Positions 10,156 to 22,209 of a DNA stretch of 64,000 bases are shown here, piece after piece. The notes below the pieces were generated by a model, which was not told the origin of the DNA, ran no database searches, and saw nothing but the letters and a program-made list of their open reading frames with translations. The translations under genes were made by a program, and so were the position numbers. The first letter of the stretch is position 1, and each line of letters begins with the position of its first letter. The stretch is from Mactromeris polynyma (Eukaryota > Mollusca > Bivalvia > Venerida > Mactridae). The stretch lies in contig JASFXZ010000015.1 of NCBI GenBank assembly GCA_032209605.1, forward strand, positions 3,968,001 to 4,032,000, read 5' to 3'.

Positions 10156-11226
10156 TTAAAAAAAAGTTAAGTGTTCCTTTGTCTGTTACAAAAGGATACA
10201 TAAAACTGCAAACTATGAAACATAGAGGATGATAAATCGACCAGTAATAGCATAAAATGCAAAATTGACTTCTCCCAGCAATATCAGATTTTATACAGCC
10301 TCTATTACAGTGCTATCTGACAACAATCAGTCAAATCATATATTTAACAGACAGGCAATAAGGTTAACAAATTCACCAGAAAATTCAGTTTTCTACTAGA
10401 CAGAATCAAATCTATACAACTGCCACAAATCACAATTTATATGTGTTATATATTGAGATATGGGTTGATATTTGCATTATTTTGTCATGATTCTAGAGTG
10501 TTGTAGACGATATTCTGCTTGCAAAGTCAGACATTTATCACACAAATGAACTAGTGCACAAAATATCAAATACAATAAAACGTCAGACCAAATCAACCAT
10601 CACATAACACCAATCAGACCTGATATATACTCCTTCCTTTAAGAATGCACAATACAGATTTTCTGAAGTTGACTTACATAGGAATACAAGAAAAGGACTT
10701 TAAATGATAATGTTTCATGTTTGTACAACAATTGTTTGCTATATTTCATTACAATCGAAGGGTATTTTCATTTGAAATGAACTAAAAAATGCAATAAAAT
10801 GATGCCTTACAAATATGCTGCAGGTCTAAAACTGCGCTTTTTAAATGAACATGTGTATCTTATAGAAGTCTATGCTGTGAAAAATATTTGAGCACATGCC
10901 AGGAAATGTCATCATCATGTAATTGTAGATACATGTAGACCACGAAGACACGAAACAAAGCAAGAGAAAGAGTAGTACATGGAAGCCAACACTGACCCAC
11001 AAAACAGGACCCCACACACAACAAGAAGTTTTAGCAACAGTTCAACAGCTGTTCAAGGAATACACAGTCAAGTAAATAATAAATTCTGTGAATTGAGTTA
11101 CAAAGCAACAGGTTATTGAATGTGGAACTGTATTTTGGGTAAGAAAATAAGCTGTATCATTGTTTCTGTTAGCCAGGGTGTGTGTTCCCTTTTATCTACC
11201 AAGCAGCAATTTTCATATACTATACC

Positions 11227-11446
11227 CTGATTTCCATTAGGGGTGCGACTTAAAAAAGAACTAGGAAAAGAGGCTAAAACTCGTCAGATTGCACAATTTG
11301 AACTATAAGTTTCAAAATTTTCTTTGTTGAATTCTCAACCCCCCTCCAGAAGTAGGGCAATGTCCCCTCCCACATCTACCCCCTTTGCCTCGTCAAGATT
11401 CAATTACACACACCCCTTTTCAAAATCCTGGTTATGGGCCTGAATT
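11227..11446. mobile_element. Possible MITE related to the 23.4-kb element
   Basis: The right part (ACCCCTTTTCAAAATCCTGG, TTATGGGCCTGA) is like the right end of the 23423-23856 element (CCCAAAATCCTGGATCCGCG, CCTGA), and C-runs lie inside as there. The left end (CCCTGATTTCCATTAGGGGTG) is less convincing. It ends about 25 bp from exon W9's donor. Confidence 0.35.
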
Positions 11447-11473
11447 GGCCACAAAGTTTTATAATATACTCAC

Positions 11474-11559
11474 ATTCAATACATCTACATCCAGTTTTCA
11501 ACACTCTAATGTAGGCATCCACACTGGATGGACCCTTTAACTGATCCTCTAATAAATAA
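11474..11559 (-). CDS. PLCL: PLCL exon W9: X domain, calcium-ligand Glu
   Basis: 86 nt, acceptor CTTTTTCAG, donor GTGAGT. It encodes [20 protein letters not shown] and then KTGCRCIE (fragment residues 311-338). It continues SSHNT from the previous exon into TYLLEDQ, the classic X-domain opening. E338 aligns with PLC-delta1 Glu341, a calcium ligand. GPSS.DAYIR resembles PLC-delta more than vertebrate PLCL. The frame stays open upstream and downstream for a few codons, so the splice sites, not stops, define the ends. Confidence 0.96.
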
Positions 11560-12432
11560 CTGAAAAAGAAAAAATATCTTGAAAACCAGTGACGGAAGTA
11601 GCTGTCTATCAAGTAAATGTCACCTCCGTATTTATGCCCTTGGTTGTCAAATAATCAGCAACCAAACCCCAATATATAATGTTTACGGACAAAAATGTCC
11701 GCAAGCCAAATAAATCAGCATCTAGCTGAATATATAATGGAATAAATAAGAACAAGACAATAGAACTTCTTTCAAAACGTCTCGGCCAGACAAGCAAATC
11801 AGTGCAACTTACAGAATGTCAAATCCAAGCCAGACAAAGTCATGCATATATGATTATCACACCACTGATGGGATACCCCATAGTCATATAAATAATTCTC
11901 ATACTAAAGAAATGAAAAATTGCATCGCAGTAGAGAATTTATTAAGGGGCATTGGTGTCATAAATTTCCTGTCTGCAAAATCAATCATTTCTTGATGTCC
12001 ATTAATTGGGAAAATTGCTAGAACAAACTATCGAATGAAATTCTCATTAAAAATGCAAATGAGCTAAGATAATCTATTTGTAACCATTGTAACGGACCGC
12101 GTAGAAGACATCACGATGACAACAACAACAACCATGGAAGGTAATGTTAATGATACTTATATACATATCTACAAAAGTTTCAATCTCGATCAATTTAGTA
12201 CTCGACCAAATCTGATTCAGCATTTTAAGTTGACAATATGTCTTACCATTACCAGTGTGTGAGTACCCTAACCACTACTTACCTGTTCTACCATAAGCAA
12301 CCGACCACGTTTACATGAATCAGGTGGAGGACAAATGACTTTGGATCTTCAGTCAAATTGTCACGGAGAACGTACGCCTCCCCCGGGGTTCAAACCTTTT
12401 GAGACAAAAAAAAAATTCAGAAAATTACTTAC
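11560..12432 (-). other. Intron W8-W9
   Basis: 873-bp intron. A 5'-truncated SINE covers about 12242-12405; the rest has no clear feature. Confidence 0.9.
12242..12405 (-). repeat. tRNA-derived SINE, 5'-truncated
   Basis: Minus strand: B-box-like GGTTTGAACCCC, then GGGAGGCGTACGTTCTCCGT, GTCCTCCACCTGATTCATGT and AGAACAGGT. This follows the common mollusc SINE body as I remember it. The A box is missing. It begins about 27 bp inside the donor of exon W8. Confidence 0.65.
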
Positions 12433-12550
12433 GTGTTGTGCGAGCTGGCCACAAAATAATGACATAGAGGATGAGCCATGTCCTGACATACCGCGCTGTG
12501 TTCCGGGTCAAATATATCACACTCATCCGATAACAGGTAGTACGTAAATC
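12433..12550 (-). CDS. PLCL: PLCL exon W8: start of X domain with catalytic His-Asn
   Basis: 118 nt, acceptor CTTTCAG, donor GTAAGT. It encodes [20 protein letters not shown] and then [18 protein letters not shown] (fragment residues 272-309). IFDPEH..VCQDM is PLCL-like. H308 and N309 of the SSHNTY motif correspond to PLC-delta1 His311 (acid-base catalyst) and Asn312 (calcium ligand). The exon ends AC, completed by T of the next exon to give Thr. A truncated SINE begins about 30 bp inside the following intron. Confidence 0.96.
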
Positions 12551-12720
12551 CTGAAAGAACAATGTAAACATTGCAACTGATACACAATGCAACTACTCGG
12601 GCTCAGTGCAACCCGTTCCGAAGTTACACTCTTCGGAAGATGCACATGTTGGCTGTTGTTGATAGCTTACTCCTCAAAGAGACGCAAAATTGAAAGTAAT
12701 TCCTACAACAGGAAAATATG

Positions 12721-12890
12721 ATACTGTTGTTGAAGAGAGGTTGTCGCTCTGGAGAGGTTGGGACCTTGAAAACTGGTCTTAATATTGAGGTTGAATAAAG
12801 AGCAAAACAGTATTTTAAGAGTTTTAAACTGTGTTTTTAATTTTGAGGTGGTCTTATTATTGAGGTGATTTTTTCAGTAAGGTTTCACTG
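12721..12890. repeat. Partial copy of the CAGTAAAACCTC TIR element
   Basis: Contains TTGAGGTTGAATAAAGAGCA, GAGGTGGTCTTATTATTGAG and ends CAGTAAGGTTTCACTGTA, the reverse of units in the 56.5-57.0 kb element. Confidence 0.6.
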
Positions 12891-14040
12891 TATTTCAAAA
12901 ATTTATAACAAAGAGTTATTCAAATGCATCTGATATTACAAGTTTGGTAAACATCTACCCTGATACAGATTTGTAAAATTCTACCACAAATAAAGTAAAA
13001 AGTTATTTTACAACCTAGTAACGTTTGTCTGTCTATTGCAATCAATTGACAATTAGGTCCCACTGTGGCCTCCATTAAAAAGTAAAAGGAAGGAAAACGC
13101 AGCATTTAATCAAAGAAGTATCTCCAAAAGACGAAAATACATATCCTGACAACTGATTATTATGAAATATAAGTCTTTGTTTCATTCTTTCAGGAGGTTT
13201 ACCACAAAATAACTGTGAATTATTATCCGATGAACTCACAGTGAAATCATCAAAGTGATAATGACTTGATATAAATGACATTACATAAAATATTGTGGCA
13301 TTCAACAGGACAATTTCATGTTATTAACCAGCAAAAAACAAAAATGGACCAAAATGACGCATGAAATAAACAGAATATTTGTATGTTCCGGTTTAAGATC
13401 GAGTTGTTTCACATAGTGAGCAACTGACTTAAATTTTCACTTGTGGCATAACTCGTTACTATGCCACTCAAGTAATATTATTCTGTCCACTGCTCACTTA
13501 GTAAAATAACTCTTTCAATCTGACACATGGACACTATTGAAACAATTTGCATTAACAATCTTGTCATGCTATACAACTGCAATGTTAAGGATGATCAAAT
13601 CTAAAAAAATCAGTTGCAGCATCATCTAATTATAACTTAAAGAAAAGCTATGGAAACCCATCTCAGTGCAAAAAAGATGATTAATTCTTTAATCCACTTC
13701 CTGTAACAGTGTTAGCTTCAATAACATATCGATCATGATGCATGCAGTAATGCACTAATCAGTAACAACTATTGATTACAACATAATAACAGTGAAATCA
13801 CAGGAAAATCTAAATGAACAATTACGGTTCTTAAAGTAACCTATTTCATCATTTTTCAGTTCCCATCGATCAGTATAAAGGAATGACCAACTAATGATAT
13901 TTATTCCAACAATTGCTAAAAGCTGAAGACATTTACCCATGTATGATTAATAGAAGAACCAATACAGTACTGATGAAAATCTTGAACAGGGAAACAGAAC
14001 TGAAGATCCAAGAGTTTGAGTACGGACATCATACTCAAGG

Positions 14041-14660
14041 TTCATAATCTCAGAGCCATACATTGTGATGTTCATAACCTTAGATCAAGGTTCATAATCT
14101 CAGAGCCATACATTGTGATGTTCATAACCTTAGATCAAGGTTCATAATCTCAGAGCCATACATTGTGATGTTCATAACCTTAGATCAAGGTTCATAATCT
14201 CAGAGCCATACATTGTGATGTTCATAACCTAAGATCAAGGTTCATAATCTCAGAGCCATACATTGTGATGTTCATAACCTAAGATCAATGTTCATAATCT
14301 CAGAGCCATACATTGTGATGTTCATAACCTTATATCAAGGTTCATAATCTTAGAGCCATACATTGTGATGTTCATAACCTAAGATCAAGGTTCATAATCT
14401 CAGAGCCATACATTGTGATGTTCATAACCTAAGATCAAAGTTCATAATCTTAGAGCCATACATTGTGATGTTCATAACCTAAGATCAAGGTTCATAATCT
14501 CAGAGCCATACATTGTGATGTTCATAACCTAAGATCAAGGTTCATAATCTTAGAGCCATACAATGTGATGTTCATAACCTAAGATCAAGGTTCATAATCT
14601 TAGAGCCATACAATGTGATGTTCATAACCTAAGATCAAGGTTCATAATCTCAGAGCAATA
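14041..14660. repeat. 50-bp minisatellite
   Basis: Twelve complete 50-bp copies plus a partial one. The unit runs TTCATAATCTCAGAGCCATA, CATTGTGATG, TTCATAACCT, TAGATCAAGG; it has an internal near-duplication (TTCATAATCT / TTCATAACCT) 30 bp apart. Sequence is more uniform in the first four copies. Confidence 0.95.
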
Positions 14661-14884
14661 AGTTCTGATGTCAAGATTTCTAATCTCAAGCCCAAGTTGT
14701 TTTAGTACAGGCATCACATTCATCATTATGGGTGCAATGACCAAACTTGGGCTTAAATCTTTAGGAATGTGCTATCCAGTTTAACCAATAAATATATCAA
14801 GATCAGACAGTATTTACCAGTGCATACAATCCCGTTTATTTCAGTCAGTTAATTCGGCAATAAATTATACAATGTTTTCCTTAC

Positions 14885-14978
14885 CATCAATTCCAAGTCT
14901 GCCTTTTCGTTTTCCATCTTTAGATGGTTCAAATTTGTTAATTACTTCTAAACATTTCTCTTTGGTAACTCTTTGCAT
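14885..14978 (-). CDS. PLCL: PLCL exon W7: EF-hand 4 region
   Basis: 94 nt, acceptor GTTTTCAG, donor GTAAGG. It encodes MQRVTKEKCLEVINKFEPSK and then GKRKGRLGID (fragment residues 240-270). EVIxKFEPSKxGxxKGxLxIDGF is the conserved run-up to the X domain (PLCL: EIIHKYEPSKEGQEKG). The 5' part of the exon and its acceptor are duplicated 55 bp further upstream in the intron, giving two candidate acceptors (see findings). The one used here keeps the frame. Confidence 0.93.
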
Positions 14979-15046
14979 CTGAAAACAACAAATGTACAAA
15001 AATAGAACAATTCTCTTTGGTAACTCTTTGCATCTGAAAACAACAA
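14956..15046 (-). repeat. 55-bp tandem duplication covering an exon start and its acceptor
   Basis: TTCTCTTTGGTAACTCTTTG followed by CATCTGAAAACAACAAA occurs at 14956 and again at 15011, offset 55 bp. The first copy holds the first 23 coding bases and acceptor of exon W7; the second lies in the intron. Confidence 0.9.
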
Positions 15047-15564
15047 AAATAGATAACAGTTTTTATGCTACAACTGTACAGGAGAAAATGAATAATAAAT
15101 GGATGACAATGCTAATATCATACATCTGAAGTATGTAGAGTAATGCACATACATACATTTAGGGACAACACATATAATTCACTTACTCAATCAATACGAT
15201 GGGAATTGTAAAAGCTTGCAGTTAAAATTCGGTGTAAAATACTTTTTTTCATAAAATATACAGATTTAGTAAAATTATTGCTTTAAAATACAAGACTGTT
15301 GATAAGTTTATTTCGACATAAGCAGAGATGATTATCAATGGGGTCCAAGGAAAAGTAATTTCTGGTATTCAGGAGTTTTTCCGTAGTAAAATTCTATGCA
15401 GCACTATATGCATTGTATTATACGCTAAGTATATTGATTTGAATGATTACATAGTGGTTAAGAGCAAATTTAACACTAACATATATATTGTATACTTGTT
15501 ACAGCATTATAAAACAAATATGTCATACTGAATTTACAATGCCAAAAGCCATTAGCAACAATCC

Positions 15565-15975
15565 CTCAAAGCCTTTGTTCATTTCAAGGGTGAAAAGGGA
15601 AACCAGTCTATCTGCCTCAAAGCCTTTGTTCATTTCAAGGGTGAAAAGGGAAACCAGTCTATCTGCCTCAAAGCCTTTGATCATTTCAAGGGTTGGAAGG
15701 GAAACCAGTCTATCTGCCTCAAAGTCTTTGATCATTTCAAGGGTTGGAAGGGAAACCAGTCTATCTGCCTCAATTAAGCCTTTGATCATTTCAAGGGTGA
15801 AAAGGGAAACCAGTCTATCTGCCTCAAAGCATTTCTTCATTTCAAGGGTGAAAAGGGAAACCAGTCTATCTGCCTCAAAGCCTTTGATCATTTCAAGGGT
15901 TGGAAGGGAAACCAGTCTATCTGCCTCAAAGCCTTTGTTCATACAAGGGTTGAATGGGAAACCAGTCTATCTGCA
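15565..15975. repeat. 51-bp minisatellite
   Basis: Eight copies of a 51-bp unit (TCAAAGCCTTTGTTCATTTC, AAGGGTGAAAAGGGAAACCA, GTCTATCTGCC) with two subtypes (GTGAAAAGG / GTTGGAAGG). As 3 x 17 it stays open on both strands, giving false 17-residue repeats. Confidence 0.95.
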
Positions 15976-16276
15976 TAAGTATAAAGACACAGACTGACTT
16001 GTTTTATCTTTTAAGTCATCGACTTACACCTAATGCCATTAAAAACACAATTTAACTATTTTAATTAGGCTCAATTTTGTAGCATGTGTTAAATGATTCT
16101 TATTGTCACTAATGAGTAAATCACTGCTAAAAATTCTACGGTACAAAATTTTACATTTCATTATTGATTAAGTTTAGGAAATTATGTTGATGAATTGAAA
16201 TTATACATATTTCTTTATAACTGATCACTGTACTGATGTGGCAATTGTAGTTGTGTTTCTGCTGGTGTTTATATAA

Positions 16277-16668
16277 GTAGCAAGCCATGGATCTTAATAG
16301 TAGCAAGCCATGGATCTTAATAGTAGCAAGCCATGGATCTTAATAGTAGCAAGCCATGGATCTTAATAGTAGCAAGCCATGGATCTTAATAGTAGCAAGC
16401 CATGGATCTTAATAGTAGCAAGCCATGGATCTTAATAGTAGCAAGCCATGGATCTTAATAGTAGCAAGCCATGGATCTTAATAGTAGCAAGCCATGGATC
16501 TTAATAGTAGCAAGCCATGGATCTTAATAGTAGCAAGCCATGGATCTTAATAGTAGCAAGCCATGGATCTTAATAGTAGCAAGCCATGGATCTTAATAGT
16601 AGCAAGCCATGGATCTTAATAGTAGCAAGCCATGGATCTTAATAGTAGCAACCCATGGATCTTAATAT
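16277..16668. repeat. 23-bp minisatellite, almost without variation
   Basis: Seventeen copies of a 23-bp unit containing AGCAAGCCATGGATCTTAAT. All read the same except the last (CAACCCATGG). Each copy carries the palindrome CCATGG. Confidence 0.97.
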
Positions 16669-18189
16669 CCCCGTCAAGCAATAAAAAACAAAATGGTTGG
16701 AAGAGCAACAAAAACGAATGGTGAAGATGTGAATATCACTGATAAATGAAATCCATCAGTCTCTATGGCAACTTATTTACCCTTCTGACTTCTTTTCATA
16801 GACAGTTCTATAACTTGTGAAGTACAATCAATCATACAGTAATATAAGCCTCATAATTCTCTCACTCAATGCATGTTATGTGACCAGGGAAATATTCTGT
16901 AACACTCTTGCAGATAGACGTAGTATTATATCTTCTTTTATAAATATTTTGTTCCTGCACATATCTTTATCCAATTATATGTAAAAGTCTCCGACAGTGA
17001 CTGCAATATATTGTGGGATGAAAGTGACACTAGATCAGCATACAGGACATAAGACAGCTTCTCAGGGCAATGATACTCTCATATCTTCCAATAGAGGAAT
17101 TTAGTGTCTTTCATAGACGGAAATGGGAATTTAAGTCAAACTTGTTTTCCTTTTTTGTACGTTTTTTAACAAATCGAAACAAATGTACTTTATTTTCTGA
17201 AAAAAAATCTTTAAAGAAATCTGCATCCTATACCTAACAAATATTTAAAGTATTTTATATCTATCCATTAGGGCACTTTTAAGTGGAAATAGAGGAATAT
17301 CATACGATTTTAGTAGGAGAATGGTACCAATTTAATAAACGGCGCCAAAAATAGCCAGACAAGTACCCTGGCATAAAGTAGCAAAAATACTAGTTTTGCA
17401 GTCACCCCAGAATTGGAACTGTAACCACATAGTTCTTTGAATGAAAACAAAACAATCCCATCTGCTATTCATTTCCATGCAGATAGACCCATTTTTCCTG
17501 CACCCGAAATACAATCAAATCAGTTAAGTAACGTAACTGACTTTGTTCTAAAATAATTTGATACCAGTTAATGAACTTGCATACAAAACCCAATCAAAAT
17601 AAAAAATATACATATTTGTTTCCTCTTTCAGAATTTATTCCCACTCAGTGAGAGTTCAAGAATAGAAGGATTACGGAGGGAAAGCAAGAAATTGGTTAGA
17701 TGCATTTCATTTTGCTCAGCTCCAATTAGTCATTGATTATTCCAATCTAATATACAACTGCTTATTACATTTGCTTAATTACAGACTCCTACATGTACCA
17801 GTATTTGCAATTAGTTTGCAAGTGAGAAAAACGACTTGCCAATTTTTCCGTCAGTAATTTGAAACCCAGATATTTTTTTCTCAGTACATAACCTACTAAA
17901 GAAAGCCTTTTAAGAAGGTTTGACTAACAGGATTTAGTCAGATTTTTTTTCTAAATATGTCAGTGATTATTTTCCGACAATATCACACTGTTTAGTTCAC
18001 TACTTGAATATAGTTTGGGTTTAAGCCTCCTAGTAATGTTCTGAAGCTATCTGGTAATTTACATTTTCGGAGGCAAGTTCTTCCGAGTTTTTATTCTTAT
18101 ATTGTATTTAATCAAACAAGATGTAATAAGATTAAGGTTAAAAATAACAATATTTTGTTTAAATGCCAGTTCATTAACTTTAATTTAGA

Positions 18190-18420
18190 ACTAGATGCAC
18201 CTATAGGGCATGGATCACTATCAGGACTTTCAAGTCGAAAAAAGGCCCATAACTCCTTCAAAATTTGGTGCATTATGACCAAATTCAAACCTGACCCATT
18301 TTATATTTTCCTATGCATACACTCCAAAATGAATTGAATCCATCCATCCTTTTTAGAGTAATTGATCAGAATTTTTTTTTTACAGAAACAATGTTTTACC
18401 ACAGACAGACACACGGATGC
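18190..18420. repeat. Degenerate mollusc interspersed repeat
   Basis: GATGCACCTATAGGGCATGG, AAAGGCCCATAACTCCTTCA, GACCAAATTCAAACCTGACC and CACAGACAGACACACGGATG follow the order typical of a common mollusc repeat. Right end unclear. Confidence 0.45.
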
Positions 18421-18574
18421 AGATTTGAGACTAGATACCAATTATAACCTTACACCTAAACCCTCAGAAAATCTGAGTTTGAGATGGATCTCAACTGTGA
18501 TCTGTGTTGAAATCGCGGCCAGGTCATCTTTATGCTACTATTTAACTGAACTGGCAATTATATATAATGTTTAC

Positions 18575-18641
18575 CCCTTGCTCAGCCTCCAAGAATAGCA
18601 ACAGATCATCAGTGGATAGGTAATCAGCATTGCTTGCATAT
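18575..18641 (-). CDS. PLCL: PLCL exon W6: third EF-hand-like helix pair
   Basis: 67 nt, acceptor ATTTTCAG, donor GTAAAC. After one base it reads YASNADYLSTDDLLLFL and then EAEQG (fragment residues 218-239). LxTxDLxxFLEAEQG is the EF-hand 3 signature of PLCL and delta PLCs. It ends on a full codon and joins directly to ATG of the next exon (Met inside the protein, not a start). Confidence 0.93.
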
Positions 18642-18902
18642 CTGAAAATATAAACAGTTTCAAAAATCTAGAAACATACACTAACATATTTTGAACCTAT
18701 AGGGGTGATGCATGCTCATTGGCAAAAAAGGGAGGAAAACTTCCAGTCAGTAGATACCTCCTACACCTTTAAACCAATTACAATATTCCCAAAAATCTAA
18801 ATCCAAATCCAGGCATCATTTCAACTTGTTGTCCAAAAAGCATTACACGTACAGCAGATCGAGGTAAATTCTCATGGTCAGTTCTGATGGTCAGTTATAA
18901 TC

Positions 18903-19012
18903 ATTGATGTTGAATAAAGAGCAAAACAGTGAAAATGGACGTGAAAATTGCGTTGATAATTTCGAGGTGGTCTTATTATCAGTGGTTTTTGCGCGAGGTT
19001 TTACTGTATTGT
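18903..19012. repeat. Partial copy of the CAGTAAAACCTC TIR element
   Basis: TTGAATAAAGAGCAAAACAG, GAGGTGGTCTTATTATCAG and GCGAGGTTTTACTGTA match the reverse of units at 56.5-57.0 kb. The left half is missing. Confidence 0.65.
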
Positions 19013-19718
19013 ACTGTTTCAAAAACAGATATTTTAGGCAGCTAATAGTTTGTGGATTTATGTGTAGGCTCTATAATGTTATCAAGAACAATGTGTCATT
19101 TCATTTGATGGATACTATTTGGTCTTCAGAGCTCTAAATATTTAAAAAAATTAAGACCACATATTCCTGACACAGTATAATTCACTACTTTGTAAACTGA
19201 CAAGCATCTAAGTCGGCAAACTTGTTCACGATGAAATCACAGACATCTTGTTGCACTCACAAGTAAATCTGTCCTCATTACAGACAATTTTAACTACCAC
19301 AGCATGTCTCCTCAATATCAACCCACACACAACTATTTCATTAGCAAAATAAAGAAAATTGCTTAATGAGCCCAACTGAATTGTAACTCCACAAAAGAGA
19401 CATTGTGCATTGCGTATAAAGATTGTGATAAACTTCAGCACCAGAATGTATGGAAAACTGTTACCTAGAATAATGATTCAACAACAAAAACTGATTCTGA
19501 TTAATTACACACTATTGCTACTACATGCAGGTATATTTAGTCACTTTTCTCATACGTTTGACTGGAATGGACTGGAGTATAAGTACTAATTTACATTGTG
19601 TTACAGTTCAGCTGGACAATATTTCATAATCGTAATAAGGTCTTATACCAAAGTGTGATTTTTAGAATTTCAACACATCCTTCCTTTCCAGAGCAACTTG
19701 CGTTAGGAGTCACACAGT

Positions 19719-19895
19719 TTGGTTGATGTTGAGGTGGTGTTGAGGTGTTGTTGAGGTGTTGTTGAGGTGGTGTTGAGGTGTTGTTGAGGTGGTGTTGAGG
19801 TGCTGTTGAGGTGTTGTTGAGGTGTTGTTGAGGTGTTGTTGAGGTGGTGTTGAGGTGTTGTTGAGGTGTTGTTGAGGTGTTGTTGAGGTGTTGTG
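19719..19895. repeat. 12-bp minisatellite
   Basis: About 14 copies alternating GTTGTTGAGGTG and GGTGTTGAGGTG. On the minus strand it gives a false Thr/Pro/Gln-rich frame. Confidence 0.93.
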
Positions 19896-20174
19896 GAGCT
19901 AGAGAGGTTCAATTGATAGTAAATTACTGACTTCAGAAAAAATTAATTCCTGGTTCTTGAAGACAGGTTACTGCTCAAGAGGGCTACTTTGGAGAAATTG
20001 CATTGCATGTACATCAAGCATATAGATCCCTTACAAGCCTTTTTTGCACAGCAAGTTTTTTTTCTAATATTTCAAAGAGAAGGATAATCTGTGGTTGAAA
20101 ACTGATGGCAATACAGGAGAGTTGGAGAGCATTCCTGGGATATACCATTATATTCAGTGCAATAATATCATTAC

Positions 20175-20287
20175 CTGACTAATAAAAAGTAAATCTCTGG
20201 TCTAGTCGACATTTCTTTGAACAAAGATATAAATTCACTACTGTTGAGACGACCCTTCTTACTATCTTCTCGACTCAGTTCCAATTC
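20175..20287 (-). CDS. PLCL: PLCL exon W5: second EF-hand
   Basis: 113 nt, acceptor ATTTTCAG, donor GTAATG. It encodes ELELSREDSKKGRLNSSEF and then FKEMSTRPEIYFLLV (fragment residues 180-216), the last two bases joining A of the next exon to make Arg. TRPEIYFLLV is almost invariant in PLCL proteins. The loop has Glu, Ser, Lys and Asn where calcium ligands would be and Glu at position 12, so it is degenerate but closer to a real EF-hand than the first. Confidence 0.95.
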
Positions 20288-22209
20288 CTGAAAATATAAA
20301 TACAGACATATTTAGAAAATATGCAAACACAACAGCCTGTTGATATCTACTTGAAAAAGGAAGTAAACAAAAAATACATAAAAAATAATACTACAATGAA
20401 ATTGTTTTTAGTATATACATGTATGTACATTACGTGTTACCTTTAAGTATGTTGTATAAAAATGATTGTAATCAAAACCTATAATCCCAAAAAAAATCAC
20501 CAAAAATGATCAAATTTAAACAACAGTCTCCTTCAACACTCAGTTACTTCCCCTTATGGGAACAGCATACAATACCAGCAGATTGGGGCTAGGACGTAGC
20601 TGAACTGTTTATACAATATCTTTGATGGTACGTGGTGGTTATAGAACAGGTAATGTTATCATGATTATAACTTAATTGTAATGCTTTTATAACTTTAAAG
20701 AAGCACCACATGACAATTGGACATACACAATCTTCCATGACAGCAACAAATTCATAGTAAACATTTCTAGCGGTGGTAATAGAATTTATAGATATTTGAA
20801 GGATATAATTATATTTCAGTCATTTTGTCAAATTACACATTCATATGAGACGCCAATGCCACAGTTAGTTCAACAGCTTCAGTTTGCTGGTACCAGGGTG
20901 TGAAAGCAGTAATAATGGATCACCAAATCTCGGATACATGATCTCAGCTTTTAGTCTACAGAAATTCAATACAATCTTTGAAGTTATAGCCAGGATGTAT
21001 ATTAACAGTTCTTATTTTTGTTTTCACCAGAAAGCTTTAGTTTTTATCAACAAAAATAACAAAATAGTCAGGATTTCAACACTTCTGAGACCGTTTATCA
21101 GCCAATGACATCAGAAAAACAATTAGAAACGTCCACCAACTGTCAGGATGTAAGACAAATAAGAACAAGGCAATATTGACGTATAGCCACCAGCGAGTTA
21201 AATTCCTAACAAAATGTCATAACAGTATAGCAATTACACTGCTTTCGTGATAGACTGACTTTTTCTTGAACTTTTGAAGTGTATTTAAAGAGTGTCTGCA
21301 ACTGATAACAAATTAAGAAATGTCACTCAGACAAGTTGAACAAGCTTTTTAAGATTATAACTAGCTATTTTACTGTCTGACAAAAACACAAAAAGTAAAC
21401 AGGCACATAACCAAATGGTACTTGTATAAGTTTAACAAATTTTAATAGAGAATTAACTTGTGTATTGTCTGAGAGAGACAAGAAGTATAAGAGACACTAA
21501 AAGCAAGTCATTATAGAGTATTAAATCGAAGACAATTAACAGAAATCTGCTCATTACTTCAGTAAAATACTCAACATCTTTTAGAGGTTACTGAATTTTC
21601 CCAATAATTACCTTTTACTTTTGGGAATTGGTCATTGTAGCCAGTATTCAGTTACATTTAACATCAGAATAAGACCAAATTTGTTGAACTTCATGACAAC
21701 CTAAATTACATTTGAAGCAATTTACAACATTTATGAACCTTTCAGATAGAATTGGGTGAGTCATCAGGTGCCAGTAAGAACTGTACAGTGTCTCAGTCCT
21801 AACCAGAAGTTCAGAAGCCTTAGGAAGTCTTAAATGTGGATGAAAGGGACCTTATTTAAGTTTGATACAAACAAGACCAATTTTACAGAAGTTCATAACA
21901 CTCCCTCAACTGTTCACAACTAATGGATGATATGAATCTGAAGAAACATTTCAACATAGTTATAATAAATGTACTTTGCACATTCAATTAAAGTGACAAC
22001 CGACTGAAAGGCTTATAACCTTTAAAGTCCTATTCAAACACAGATATAATCTTGTCTTGATTTACACAAAAGAAACACTTGACCACAAACTTGTACACTG
22101 AATCGAAACAAATAATATAAACTCATATGTAATGTCACCTTGTTGTCATTCTAATCACATATAGTATAATTACAACACAATCCACACAGACTCAGATTTT
22201 TACATTAAT

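Larger units (their letters stand above)
9778..11473 (-). other. Intron W9-W10
   Basis: 1.7-kb intron with a 19-bp array at 10003-10155 and a possible MITE end near 11.23-11.45 kb. The remainder (10.2-11.2 kb) shows no recognisable feature. Confidence 0.9.
12551..14884 (-). other. Intron W7-W8
   Basis: 2.3-kb intron with a TIR-element piece (12721-12890) and a 50-bp array (14041-14660). The 12.9-14.03 kb part holds nothing I can support. Confidence 0.9.
14979..18574 (-). other. Intron W6-W7
   Basis: 3.6-kb intron with a 51-bp array (15565-15975), a 23-bp array (16277-16668) and a degenerate interspersed repeat (18190-18420). A copy of exon W7's 5' end and acceptor lies at 15011-15045. The 16.7-18.15 kb part has nothing recognisable. 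Confidence 0.9.
18642..20174 (-). other. Intron W5-W6
   Basis: 1.5-kb intron with a TIR-element piece (18903-19012) and a 12-bp array (19719-19895). Otherwise nothing clear. Confidence 0.9.

Noticed and set aside
11400..11612. Reading the whole 70-codon frame around exon W9 as protein
   Set aside because: Sequence beyond the GTGAGT donor (after CIE) does not match PLC, whereas splicing to exon W10 gives the exact ELDCWDG motif.
4665..16668. CRISPR arrays
   Set aside because: Regular repeats, but units abut without unique spacers and the DNA is animal.
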